Shown one piece after another: positions 6,996 through 14,910 of a DNA stretch of 21,863 nt. The notes under the pieces were generated by a model. That model was not told where the DNA came from, searched no databases, and was given only the letters and a program-made list of their open reading frames with translations. The stretch comes from Candidatus Omnitrophota bacterium (GTDB lineage: Bacteria > Ratteibacteria > UBA8468 > B48-G9 > JAFGKM01): positions 1 to 21,863 of the forward strand of contig JAMWBY010000014.1 in assembly GCA_023818745.1 (NCBI GenBank), read 5' to 3'. The first letter of the stretch is position 1; each line of letters opens with the position of its first letter. Made by a program: the position numbers and the translations under genes.

Positions 6996-7541
6996 ATGGA
7001 AAAACTAAAAGAAAGATTAAAAAAGATTATACTTGAAAAATGTGTTGTTTTTAAAGAAGTAGTTTTATCAAGTGGCAAAAAGAGCAATTTTTATATTGAT
7101 TGTAGAATTATAACTTTGTCTCCAGAAGGTATTTATCTTGTAAGTAAAATAATTTTTGAAATGATAAAGGATGAAAAGATTGATGCAATTGGAGGATTAA
7201 CTTTAGGAGCAGACCCAATTGTAAGTGGTGTATGTTTAATTAGTTATATTGAGAAAAAACCTATAAATGGTTTTATAGTAAGGAATGTTAAAAAAGAGCA
7301 TGGAATGGGAAAAATTATTGAGGGAAATTTAAAAGAAAACTGGAATGTTGCAATAGTTGATGATGTTGCTACAAGTGGTTTGTCTATTTTAAAAGCAATT
7401 GAGGTGGCTGAAAGTTATAATTGTAAAATAGAGAAAGTTATATGTATTGTTGACCGTGAAGAAGGAGCAAGCCAAGAGATTGAAAAAAGGGGCTATAAAC
7501 TTGATTCAATATTTAAAAAGAGTGATTTGATTTCTATATAA
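6996..7541 (+). CDS. pyrE: Orotate phosphoribosyltransferase
   Basis: A 181-residue type I phosphoribosyltransferase that joins orotate and PRPP to make OMP in pyrimidine synthesis. The PRPP-binding motif is AIVDDVATSG (119-128). The mobile-loop signature RNVKKEHGMGK (96-106) and the N-terminal SSGKKSNFYIDCR, typical of OPRT, are present. Length is normal for the shorter bacterial form. It heads a transcript with nadC, which starts one base after the pyrE stop. Both enzymes use PRPP. pyrF is not in the window. Confidence 0.93.
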   Translation: MEKLKERLKKIILEKCVVFKEVVLSSGKKSNFYIDCRIITLSPEGIYLVSKIIFEMIKDEKIDAIGGLTLGADPIVSGVCLISYIEKKPINGFIVRNVKKEHGMGKIIEGNLKENWNVAIVDDVATSGLSILKAIEVAESYNCKIEKVICIVDREEGASQEIEKRGYKLDSIFKKSDLISI

Positions 7542-7542
7542 A

Positions 7543-8460
7543 ATGGAATGGGAAAAAATAGATAAAATAATAAAAAATGCACTTAAAGAAGATATAGGAA
7601 GCGGTGATATAACCACAGATGGAATTTTCTCTGATAATTTTTTTGTTTCATCTTTTTTAATCTGTAAAAGTGGTGGTGTAATATGTGGTCTTGAAGTTTT
7701 TAAAAGAACGTTTCTCTTGCTTTCTCCTTTGTTTAAATTTGATTTCAAATATAAAGATGGTGACTATGTGAAGAAAAATACCATAGTTGGTAAAATTACA
7801 GGTCCTATAAAAGAATTGCTTAAAGGAGAACGCACTGCCTTAAATTTTTTACAGAAATTGTCAGGAATTGCAAGCCAAACAAGGAAATTAGTTAAAGAAA
7901 GTGGAAAAATTAAAATATATGATACAAGAAAAACAACTCCAAATTTAAGAGTCCTTGAAAAATATGCTGTAAAAATAGGAGGAGGAGAAAATCATAGGTT
8001 TGGACTTTTTGATATGGTTTTAATTAAAGATAATCATATAAAGGGAATAACTGAAAAAGAAAAAATTGATAAATTTTCTGCAATAAAAAAGGCAATTCAA
8101 AGAGTAAAAGAATATACAGAAGGGAAATTTAAGATTGAAATAGAAGTTGAAAATTTTAAAGAGGCAATTACTGCTTATGAACAAGGAGTTGACATAATTA
8201 TGTTTGATAATGCAAAATTAACTGATATCAAAAAATTCTCTAAATTTAAAAAAGGGAAAGATTGTGAAATTGAAGTGAGTGGAAATATTGATTTAAAAAA
8301 GATAAAAAAATTAAAAAAACTTAATATAGACAGAATTTCAGTTGGTTCAATAACCCATTCTCCAAAAGCAGTTGATTTTTCCTTAAAAATATTATCAAAA
8401 ACAAATACATCTGAAAAAGAAATTAAGAGCATAAAACATAAAATTGAACAAACTATCTAA
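7543..8460 (+). CDS. nadC: Nicotinate-nucleotide pyrophosphorylase (quinolinate phosphoribosyltransferase)
   Basis: This enzyme makes nicotinate mononucleotide from quinolinate and PRPP in NAD synthesis. Motifs are ALKEDIGSGDITTDGI at the N-terminus, GERTALNFLQKLSGIAS (95-111), YDTRKTTPNLRVLEKYAV with DTRKTTP at 127-133, GGENHRFGL with H151-R152, and KDNH at 162-165, all typical of the family. At 305 residues it is somewhat longer than the usual ~280; the extra part is a Lys/Glu-rich C-terminal tail. It starts 1 base after the pyrE stop without a ribosome binding site, so it is probably translated by coupling. nadA and nadB are not in this window. Confidence 0.95.
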   Translation: MEWEKIDKIIKNALKEDIGSGDITTDGIFSDNFFVSSFLICKSGGVICGLEVFKRTFLLLSPLFKFDFKYKDGDYVKKNTIVGKITGPIKELLKGERTALNFLQKLSGIASQTRKLVKESGKIKIYDTRKTTPNLRVLEKYAVKIGGGENHRFGLFDMVLIKDNHIKGITEKEKIDKFSAIKKAIQRVKEYTEGKFKIEIEVENFKEAITAYEQGVDIIMFDNAKLTDIKKFSKFKKGKDCEIEVSGNIDLKKIKKLKKLNIDRISVGSITHSPKAVDFSLKILSKTNTSEKEIKSIKHKIEQTI

Positions 8461-8464
8461 AAAA

Positions 8465-8504
8465 CCATTTAACCAATTGAGCAATTGATTAAGTGGTTAA
8501 GTGG
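8465..8504 (+). repeat. Imperfect inverted repeat between nadC and tatD
   Basis: CCATTTAACCAATTGA (8465-8480) is an imperfect inverted match to the segment ending TAAGTGGTTAAGTGG (to 8504), and CAATTGA/CAATTGAT are also repeated. It could fold as a long hairpin but has no T-run, so it is not a typical terminator. The remainder of the gap up to 8538 shows no clear promoter. Confidence 0.4.
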
Positions 8505-8538
8505 ATTGAAATGACTGATATTAAATAGTTTTAAGAAG

Positions 8539-9312
8539 ATGAAATATTTTGATACACACTGTCATCTTGATTTTGACCAGTTTGATAATGATAGAGAAGA
8601 AGTTGTAAAAAGGGCAAAAGAACAAGGGGTTGAATATATTTTAAATGTTGGAACAAATATAGAAAGTAATAAAAAAGTTATTGAAATTGCAAAAAATTAT
8701 GATTTTATATATAGTTCAATTGGTATCCATCCTCTTGATGTTGATAAGGTGAAAATAGAAGATTTAAAAGAGATAGAAAAACTTGTAAAAAGCGAGAAAG
8801 TGATTGCAATAGGAGAGGTAGGTCTTGATTTTTATTATTCAAAAGATAAGATGGAAAAACAGAAGGAATTTTTTATAGGTCAAATTGAAATTGCTGGGAA
8901 ATATAATCTTCCTCTGATAATTCACCAGAGAGAAAGTAAAAATCAATTGATTGAAATAATTGAAAACATTAAAATGCCAGAAAAAGTTGTTTTCCATTGT
9001 TTTGGAGGTGATTTAGATTTGGCAAGATATTGTCTTGGTAAAAATTTTTATATTTCATTTACTGGAATTTTAACTTTCAAAAATGCAAAAAATGTGAGAG
9101 AAGTTGCAAAATTCTATCCTATTGAAAAAATTATGGTTGAAACAGATGCTCCTTTTTTAGCACCTGAACCATTCAGAGGAAAAAGAAGTGAACCGTTTAT
9201 GGTTAAATATATAGTTGACCAGTTAGCAAAATTAAAAGAAAAAGATATTAATGAAATAACTGACTTGATTTTTAAAAATTCCATAAAATTTTTCTTAAAA
9301 AATGATTTATAA
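8539..9312 (+). CDS. tatD: TatD-family metal-dependent hydrolase
   Basis: A 257-residue TIM-barrel metallohydrolase. Signatures are FDTHCHLDFDQFD at the N-terminus, SIGIHPLDV, AIGEVGLDFYY, LPLIIHQRE, VFHCFGGD and METDAP-type VETDAPFLAPEPFRGKRSEP with the metal-binding His, Glu and Asp residues. Family members act as 3'-5' DNA exonucleases or D-aminoacyl-tRNA deacylase-like enzymes; the role here is not assignable. The queE start lies 11 bases inside its 3' end, so it is probably cotranscribed with queE-queC. Confidence 0.92.
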   Translation: MKYFDTHCHLDFDQFDNDREEVVKRAKEQGVEYILNVGTNIESNKKVIEIAKNYDFIYSSIGIHPLDVDKVKIEDLKEIEKLVKSEKVIAIGEVGLDFYYSKDKMEKQKEFFIGQIEIAGKYNLPLIIHQRESKNQLIEIIENIKMPEKVVFHCFGGDLDLARYCLGKNFYISFTGILTFKNAKNVREVAKFYPIEKIMVETDAPFLAPEPFRGKRSEPFMVKYIVDQLAKLKEKDINEITDLIFKNSIKFFLKNDL

Positions 9313-9898
9313 AGTCAATGAAATTTTTTATTCAATCCAGGGCGAAGGATTGCTTCAAGGGCTTCCATTTATTTTTATAAGATTTTCTGGATGTAATTTA
9401 AGGTGTTTATGGTGTGATACAAAATATGCCTGGAAAAAAGGAAAAGAAATGACAGAAAAAGAGATTTTAAAAAAGATTGAAAAATTTAATTGTAAAAGGG
9501 TTTGTTTCACCGGAGGAGAACCATATTTACAGAATATTGAGTATCTTTTTAAATTGTTAAAAAAGAAAAATTATTTTATATCAGTTGAAACAAACGGAAC
9601 AATTTGGGAAAATATAAAATTTGACTGGATAACTGTAAGTCCAAAGATAGAAGGAAAAATTTTCCATCCTTTGGGTTATGATATAAGATTTAGGAAATTA
9701 GCCAGTGAATTTAAGTATATTATAATCAATAAAAAAATTTTTGATTTCATTGACAGAAAAATTGAAAAACCTATTATTTTACAGCCATTAAACAATGATA
9801 AAAAAATTTTAAAACAGATTATTCAATTTTTAAAGAAATTTCCAGAAGAAAACTGGTATTTAAGATTACAGATTCAAAAAATTGTTAAAATAAAATGA
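9302..9898 (+). CDS. queE: 7-carboxy-7-deazaguanine synthase (radical SAM)
   Basis: A 198-residue compact radical SAM enzyme that converts 6-carboxy-tetrahydropterin to 7-carboxy-7-deazaguanine in queuosine/preQ0 synthesis. The N-terminal VNEIFYSIQGEG is the QueE signature. The iron-sulfur motif is CNLRCLWC (C31, C35, C38; CX3CX2C, as in the classical radical SAM form), and CFTGGEP binds SAM. It overlaps tatD upstream and overlaps queC by 4 bases (ATGA), placing both preQ0 enzymes together. queD and folE are not in the window. Confidence 0.94.
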   Translation: MIYKVNEIFYSIQGEGLLQGLPFIFIRFSGCNLRCLWCDTKYAWKKGKEMTEKEILKKIEKFNCKRVCFTGGEPYLQNIEYLFKLLKKKNYFISVETNGTIWENIKFDWITVSPKIEGKIFHPLGYDIRFRKLASEFKYIIINKKIFDFIDRKIEKPIILQPLNNDKKILKQIIQFLKKFPEENWYLRLQIQKIVKIK

Positions 9899-10533
9899 AA
9901 AAAGCAGTATGTTTACTCTCGGGAGGAATTGATAGCTTTCTAACCGCATATATAGCAAAAAAGAAAGGGTATCAGATTTATTGCCTTACAATTGACTATG
10001 GACAGAAGGCAAGAAAAGAAATTGAGTCAGCAAAAAAAATAGCAAAATTCTTAAATGCAAAACAACATCTGATATTAAAAACTGACCTGTCTTTTTTAAA
10101 ATCATCTTTAACAAAAAGAGAAATGAAAATCCCACAAAAAAAAGTCAAAGGAATTCCTTCAACATATGTTCCTGCAAGAAATACTATTTTTATTTCTCTT
10201 GCTCTTGGATATGCTGAATCAATTTCAGCAGATTCAATTTTTATTGGAGTTAATTCAATTGATTTTTCTGGATATCCTGATTGTAGACCTATTTATATAA
10301 AAAAATTTCAAAAACTTATAAATTTTGCAACAAAGAAAACAATTCTTGGAGAAAAAATAAAGTTAATTGCTCCTCTTATAAATCTATCAAAAAGCCAGAT
10401 TATTAAAAAAGCAATTTCTTATGGTCTTGATATATCTTTAACATGGTCTTGTTATAAAAATGGGAAAAAACCTTGTGGAAAATGTCCAAGTTGTAGAATA
10501 AGAGAAAAGGCAATTTCTGAAATAAAAATTTAA
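9895..10533 (+). CDS. queC: 7-cyano-7-deazaguanine synthase
   Basis: This ATP-dependent PP-loop ligase turns 7-carboxy-7-deazaguanine into preQ0. The PP-loop is LSGGIDS (8-14), with LTIDYGQKA following. STYVPARNTIFISLALGYAE and the C-terminal zinc site C186, C194, C197, C200 (TWSCYKNGKKPCGKCPSC) are all present. The 212-residue length is normal. The ATG overlaps the queE stop. Its last bases overlap the last bases of metF on the other strand (convergent, 4 bases), with no terminator between. Confidence 0.95.
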   Translation: MKKAVCLLSGGIDSFLTAYIAKKKGYQIYCLTIDYGQKARKEIESAKKIAKFLNAKQHLILKTDLSFLKSSLTKREMKIPQKKVKGIPSTYVPARNTIFISLALGYAESISADSIFIGVNSIDFSGYPDCRPIYIKKFQKLINFATKKTILGEKIKLIAPLINLSKSQIIKKAISYGLDISLTWSCYKNGKKPCGKCPSCRIREKAISEIKI

Positions 10534-11411
10534 ATTAAACCAGAAAGATATAAAAGATCTGGAACATATTTATCCCAACCAAGAGGCATTATATGAATTC
10601 CATTGCACATATCTTTCATACCTTTAATTAATTCTGCTCCTATCTCTAAACTTACCTTTACCTTTTCCTCTTTTTTTGCCTTTGCCATCATTTCAATATA
10701 TCTATCAGGAACACTAACTCCAGCAACATTTTCATTCATATATTTTGCCATACCTGCTGATTTTAAAAGAACAATTCCACCTAACACTGGAACTTTATAC
10801 TTTTCAACTCTTTTCATAAATTCTTCAAATTTCTTTAAATCATAAATTGCCTGTGTTTGAAAAAATCTTGCTCCTTGTTCAATCTTTTTCTCCATTTTTA
10901 TTATCTGTAAATCAATAGGTTCATAGCATGGACTTACAACTGCACCAAGAAAAAATTCTACCTTACCATCAAGAGCGTTTCCTTTCATATCTTTTCCTTC
11001 CATTAACATTGAGGCAACTTTTAATAATGAAACAGAATCAAGATCAAAAACTGGTTTTGCTTCAGGATGGTCTCCTAAAATTGGATGGTCTCCTGTTAAA
11101 CATAAAACATTCCTTATCCCAAGAACATAAGCACTTAGTAAATCTGATTGTAAAGCAAGTCGGTTTCTATCTCTACAAGTTATCTGAAATATTGGCTCTA
11201 TTCCCATATCAATAAGTAAATGACAGACACAAAGAGAACCAAGTCGCATAACTGAACTTTGTAAATCAGTCACATTTATTGCATCAACTTTATCCTTAAT
11301 TATTTCTGCTTCTTTTAAAAATTCAAGATTTGTTCCTTTACCCGGACCAATTTCAGAAGTTATAACAAATTTACCCTCATTCAATTTTTTCTGTAAATTT
11401 GATATTTCCAT
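10530..11411 (-). CDS. metF: 5,10-methylenetetrahydrofolate reductase
   Basis: A 293-residue flavin TIM-barrel reductase that makes 5-methyl-THF from 5,10-methylene-THF. The N-terminal VITSEIGPGKGTNLEFL holds the likely catalytic Glu20 (equivalent to E. coli Glu28). INVTDLQSSVMRLGSL, ITCRDRNRLALQSDLL, VLCLTGDHP and FFQTQAIYDLKKFEEF follow in family order. Its ATG directly abuts the metV stop (TAA|ATG) and has a GAGGAG ribosome binding site, so MetV and MetF are probably made in equal amounts and work as a complex, as in acetogens. It is last in the minus-strand one-carbon/hydrogenase operon. No terminator is visible after it. Confidence 0.93.
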   Translation of the reverse strand: MEISNLQKKLNEGKFVITSEIGPGKGTNLEFLKEAEIIKDKVDAINVTDLQSSVMRLGSLCVCHLLIDMGIEPIFQITCRDRNRLALQSDLLSAYVLGIRNVLCLTGDHPILGDHPEAKPVFDLDSVSLLKVASMLMEGKDMKGNALDGKVEFFLGAVVSPCYEPIDLQIIKMEKKIEQGARFFQTQAIYDLKKFEEFMKRVEKYKVPVLGGIVLLKSAGMAKYMNENVAGVSVPDRYIEMMAKAKKEEKVKVSLEIGAELIKGMKDMCNGIHIMPLGWDKYVPDLLYLSGLI

Positions 11412-12086
11412 TTAAAACTCCTCGTTTTTATCTATATCATAGAATATCTTTTTTCTTAATTTTGATGAAACTTCAATAAGTTTATAATTTCTTGGTTCTT
11501 TATAATCCTTCAAAATTTCAAGTTTTTCAATATTTTTAAGTTTTTCATAAATTAAAACCCATCCACAATCTTTATTAGGGTCAATTTCACATTTCCCTTT
11601 ATTTGTTCCTCCGCATGGACCATTTATAAGTTGCTTTGTACAGAAAGTAATAGGACATATTCCACCAGTTATACCAAGATAACATGTTCCGCATTCATCA
11701 CATCTTTCTTCTCCTGGCCAAAGTCCCTGAAAACCACCAAAATAAATTGTATTTGTTGCTGGATAGGCAGGTATATCAACAATTTTTGAAACACATTGAA
11801 CTCCTATTCCACACGAAAAAACTAAGATAGATGATGATTTTGAAAGTTTATCAATATGCCTTGAAAGTTTTCTTGCTATTAAGTTTTTACTACATAAAAA
11901 ATCAATTTTAATTTTTCCTGTTATGACTTTTTGATTTTCTTTTAATTTATTTTCAATCTCCTCAACACTTTTATCATCACTAACTCTAACTACTTCTGCA
12001 CATCCACTACATAAAATAAAAAAAACGCTCTTTTCTTTCAAACTTTTTAAAATCTCTTCAAATGGTTTTAATTCCGAGTAAATCAT
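11412..12086 (-). CDS. metV: MetV, cysteine-rich partner of methylene-THF reductase
   Basis: This 224-residue protein matches the MetV family (methylenetetrahydrofolate reductase C-terminal-like), the iron-sulfur/zinc partner of MetF in acetogens. Thirteen cysteines sit in family positions: C26, C29, C65, C92, C98, the CDECGTC triplet at 129-135, then C144, C149, C158, C166 and C174, with VFSCGIGVQCV, PATNTIYFGG and NGPCGG as recognisable segments. They likely bind two [4Fe-4S] clusters and zinc and pass electrons to the MetF flavin. The frame extends to a TTG at 12092, but AAAGGAG lies 7 bases before the ATG at 12086, which is chosen. It overlaps the protease gene by 29 bases and abuts metF. 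Here the likely electron donor is the hydrogenase encoded just upstream. Confidence 0.9.
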   Translation of the reverse strand: MIYSELKPFEEILKSLKEKSVFFILCSGCAEVVRVSDDKSVEEIENKLKENQKVITGKIKIDFLCSKNLIARKLSRHIDKLSKSSSILVFSCGIGVQCVSKIVDIPAYPATNTIYFGGFQGLWPGEERCDECGTCYLGITGGICPITFCTKQLINGPCGGTNKGKCEIDPNKDCGWVLIYEKLKNIEKLEILKDYKEPRNYKLIEVSSKLRKKIFYDIDKNEEF

Positions 12087-12555
12087 TTTCAATCTCCTTT
12101 TGAATAATTAAATTACATAATTCAATAAGTTTATTTAAAATTTCATCAAATTTTTCTTTTAACACATCTGATAATCCAATACTCCAATCAATTTTATATA
12201 CTTCAACTCCGAAAATATAAATGTTCTTTCTTTTTTTAAAAAATTTAAAATCTATTTCTGAAAGAAAATTCATTTCATGAGAAGATAGAAAACAAAAATC
12301 ATTTATTTCAGGATTTTTTCCTATATATACAAATCCAGGAATAAAATTAAACTGCATAGCATCAACTATTAAAATATTATCGCAATTTTCTTCTTCAATT
12401 ATTGAATAAATTCTCCATGTTTCTGTCCCTATTTCATAAATTTTCACATCCTGTTTTTCAAAATATTTTTCAATTTCTCTAACAAGATAAATACCAATTC
12501 CATCATCCATTTTCAAAGTATTTCCAAGTCCTAAAACAAGTAATTTCACTGCCAT
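12058..12555 (-). CDS. Hydrogenase maturation protease
   Basis: A 165-residue HyaD/HybD/HycI-family endopeptidase that removes the C-terminal tail of the hydrogenase large subunit after nickel insertion. The N-terminal GLGNTLKMDDGIG with Asp17/Asp18, IVDAMQF with Asp65 and SSHEMNF with His93 are in the places of the nickel-sensing residues of the family. It overlaps the large-subunit gene by 10 bases and metV by 29, so it is tied to this hydrogenase. A GTG at 12549 overlapping the hydL stop is an alternative start giving MKLLVLGLGN. Its presence implies the large subunit is processed, although the cleavage-site His there is replaced by Gln. Confidence 0.88.
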   Translation of the reverse strand: MAVKLLVLGLGNTLKMDDGIGIYLVREIEKYFEKQDVKIYEIGTETWRIYSIIEEENCDNILIVDAMQFNFIPGFVYIGKNPEINDFCFLSSHEMNFLSEIDFKFFKKRKNIYIFGVEVYKIDWSIGLSDVLKEKFDEILNKLIELCNLIIQKEIENDLLGIKTI

Positions 12556-14081
12556 ATTAAAAATTCCTTTTTCTTCAATTTTTTGCTATCAAGAACTTGA
12601 ACTGCACATGCAAGACATGGGTCAAATGACCTTATTATTCTTAAAACTTCAACTGGATTTTCCTGATTTTTAATTTTTGTTCCAATAAGTGCTTTCTCAA
12701 GAGGGCCATAATTACCGTTTTTATCTTTTGGACCAGCATTCCATGTTGTTGGAGATATAACTTGATAATGAGAAAGTTTTTTATTTTTTATTCCAATCCA
12801 GTGTCCTACTGCACCACGAGCACCTTCGCTTAAGCCCACACCTATACTTTCATTAGGAACTTCGTATTCAACAAAAAATTCTTTTTCTGGTTTTATTTTC
12901 ATTAGATGGTTTAAACATTCATTTATAAGAACTTTTGCTTCAATAAATCTTGATATATGTCTTCCCATAACTGAATTTAATTTTGAAATATCAATTTTCA
13001 ATTCATTTAAAATTTTATCAATTTCTTCCTTCCATGGACTTACATTTTTCTTATATGCAATAATCAATCTTGCAGAAGGTCCAACTTCAAATGGTTTTCC
13101 TTTATATCTTGGGCTCTTTATCCATGAATAACCTTCTTTTTCAAAATTTACCTCTGGAAAATCAATTTTTGGATTTGCTGTTTCACCTTCATACCACGAA
13201 TTTACTATGTGTTCTGTTATTTCTTCAGAATTTAATTCTTCAATTTTTTCGTTTTCGTAAATAACTCCTGATGGTTGGAATTTTTTTATGATGCCATTTT
13301 CTTTAATCGGAAAAGCACCGTAAGCAAGATAATTCCCATAGGATAGACCAATTTCAAAATAATCGTTGTAATAATTAGATATATCCTTTAAATCTCTGTA
13401 ATAATAAAGTTCAATAAATTCTTTAATATCTTTTATTTTACCAATAGCATTTTCAATTTTCCCAATATCAACTGTCTGTGTTACCCCACCAGGAACAATT
13501 CCGCACTGATGAGGCATTTTCCCGCCGAATATACTTAAAAGTTGATGAGCATATCTTCTTATTTCAAGCGCTTTTATATAATTGTGTAAACATCTTAAAT
13601 TTATCTCTTCAGGTAATCTAAAATCTACATTTTCCAACCCAAAAGGAGAATAATCATCTCTTTCAAAAAATTTACATACAAGGTCTATTTCACTACTTAC
13701 TCCTTTTTTTACTTTTTTAACATCTACAAAATCAAGAATTCCAAGATGATAGAAATGTAAAATGGAATTATGAATATGGTTTGACATATGAATTAAATTT
13801 CTTACCAGTAGTGCATTTTGAGGTATTTTTTCAGTTATACCAAAAGCATCTTCACAAGCAATTGTTGAAGCACTTGCATGAGCAATCGGGCAGACCCCAC
13901 ATATTCTTTGAGTAATCTGGACTGCATCTTCAGGATTTTTGCCAATCAATATTTTTTCAATTCCTCTGTAAAGCATACCACTACATCTTGCAGAAACTAC
14001 TTGATTATTTTCAATTTCAACTTCAACTTTCAAATGGCCTTCTATTCTTGTAACCGGATCAATTACAATTTTTTTCTTCAT
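12546..14081 (-). CDS. [NiFe] hydrogenase large subunit
   Basis: The catalytic subunit, 511 residues from the ATG at 14081, which has GGAG 6 bases upstream; a TTG at 14093 is less likely. N-terminal IDPVTRIEGHLKVEVE (7-22) and RICGVCPIAHASAS (C61, C64) and C-terminal RSFDPCLACAV (C489, C492) supply the four Ni-Fe cysteines. EGARGAVGHWIGI, PTTWNAGPKD and GPLEKALIGT resemble group 1 enzymes. The canonical DPCxxCxxH ends in Gln495 rather than His, with a 16-residue tail after it as in uncleaved precursors. No signal peptide or membrane segment is seen. The ATG is 1 base after the hydS stop. Infer H2 uptake or evolution, coupled to the THF enzymes of this operon. Confidence 0.93.
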   Translation of the reverse strand: MKKKIVIDPVTRIEGHLKVEVEIENNQVVSARCSGMLYRGIEKILIGKNPEDAVQITQRICGVCPIAHASASTIACEDAFGITEKIPQNALLVRNLIHMSNHIHNSILHFYHLGILDFVDVKKVKKGVSSEIDLVCKFFERDDYSPFGLENVDFRLPEEINLRCLHNYIKALEIRRYAHQLLSIFGGKMPHQCGIVPGGVTQTVDIGKIENAIGKIKDIKEFIELYYYRDLKDISNYYNDYFEIGLSYGNYLAYGAFPIKENGIIKKFQPSGVIYENEKIEELNSEEITEHIVNSWYEGETANPKIDFPEVNFEKEGYSWIKSPRYKGKPFEVGPSARLIIAYKKNVSPWKEEIDKILNELKIDISKLNSVMGRHISRFIEAKVLINECLNHLMKIKPEKEFFVEYEVPNESIGVGLSEGARGAVGHWIGIKNKKLSHYQVISPTTWNAGPKDKNGNYGPLEKALIGTKIKNQENPVEVLRIIRSFDPCLACAVQVLDSKKLKKKEFLIWQ

Positions 14082-14082
14082 T

Positions 14083-14907
14083 TTACTCTCCAATTTTTTC
14101 TAAATTTTTCCTTTTAAAAAATGGAAGATTTTTATCAATAAATTCTGGTTCAGTGCATCCAAAACATGGAGAATTATTTTTTATACACCAGTTTGTTCCT
14201 CCATTCCATTGTCTTAATGGACAATCTGCATAGGTAAAAGGTCCCTTACATCCAAGTAAATATAAACATCCTTCTTCTGAAAGTGATTTTGCAAAAAAAC
14301 CTTTATCAAAAAATGGCCTTCTTGGACAATTTTCATGTATTAACTTTCCATAAAAATCAATAGGTCTATTAAGTTCATCAAGTTTCAAATCCTGGCCTAA
14401 AATAATTTTTGTTATTGTTCCTAAAAACCAATCAGGATGTGGAGGGCAACCAGGAACATTTATAACTTGTTTATTTATATTTCTTTCTTCAAATATTTCT
14501 TTTACTGACATACAACCAGTAGGGTTAGGACTTCCTTTTGGTATTCCTCCAAAAGAAGAACAACTTCCTATACAAATAACTCCATTTGCCTTTTCTCCAA
14601 GTTCTAAAATATTTTCAAGAAATGTTTTCTCTCCAACTTTTCCATAAATTCCATTATTTTTTGTTGGTATTGCTCCTTCAACAACAAGAAAAAAATCTCC
14701 CTTTTCTTCTTCTCCTTTCATAACTTTTATAACCTTTTCTCCACTTTCTGCCATTATAGTTGGTTGAAAAATCAAACAGACAATTTTACCCGGGACTATC
14801 TCATCAAGAAGTAAATTTTTTATTTTGATTGATGATGAATTTAAAAGAGATATTGTACAACCTGTGCATCCTCCCGCCTGAAACCACATAACTTTAATTT
14901 TTTCCAT
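14083..14907 (-). CDS. [NiFe] hydrogenase small subunit, cytoplasmic form
   Basis: This 274-residue electron-transfer subunit has all cluster ligands visible. Proximal: C14, C17 (GGCTGC), C116, C154. Distal: H191, C194 (HENCPRRPFF), C214, C220. Medial: C229, C248, C251. An extra C241 (NGGTNWC) sits where proline gives the usual [3Fe-4S] medial cluster, so a [4Fe-4S] medial cluster is likely. The sequence is closest in style to group 1 uptake enzymes, which normally carry a Tat leader, but here MEKIKVMWFQAGG begins directly and an in-frame TAA lies two codons upstream of the ATG, so no leader can exist. AAAGGAG precedes the ATG by 8 bases. There is no C-terminal membrane anchor, so it should be a soluble cytoplasmic enzyme. 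Confidence 0.93.
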   Translation of the reverse strand: MEKIKVMWFQAGGCTGCTISLLNSSSIKIKNLLLDEIVPGKIVCLIFQPTIMAESGEKVIKVMKGEEEKGDFFLVVEGAIPTKNNGIYGKVGEKTFLENILELGEKANGVICIGSCSSFGGIPKGSPNPTGCMSVKEIFEERNINKQVINVPGCPPHPDWFLGTITKIILGQDLKLDELNRPIDFYGKLIHENCPRRPFFDKGFFAKSLSEEGCLYLLGCKGPFTYADCPLRQWNGGTNWCIKNNSPCFGCTEPEFIDKNLPFFKRKNLEKIGE

Positions 14908-14910
14908 TTT

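Noticed and set aside
8461..8538. CRISPR-like or tandem repeat array in the nadC-tatD gap.
   Set aside because: Only one imperfect inverted repeat and short TTAA/CAATTG echoes occur; there is no regular repeat-spacer pattern.
10530..10580. A bidirectional terminator between queC and metF, suggested by CCAGA/TCTGG.
   Set aside because: The stem is only five pairs, lies inside metF and has no T-run on either side.
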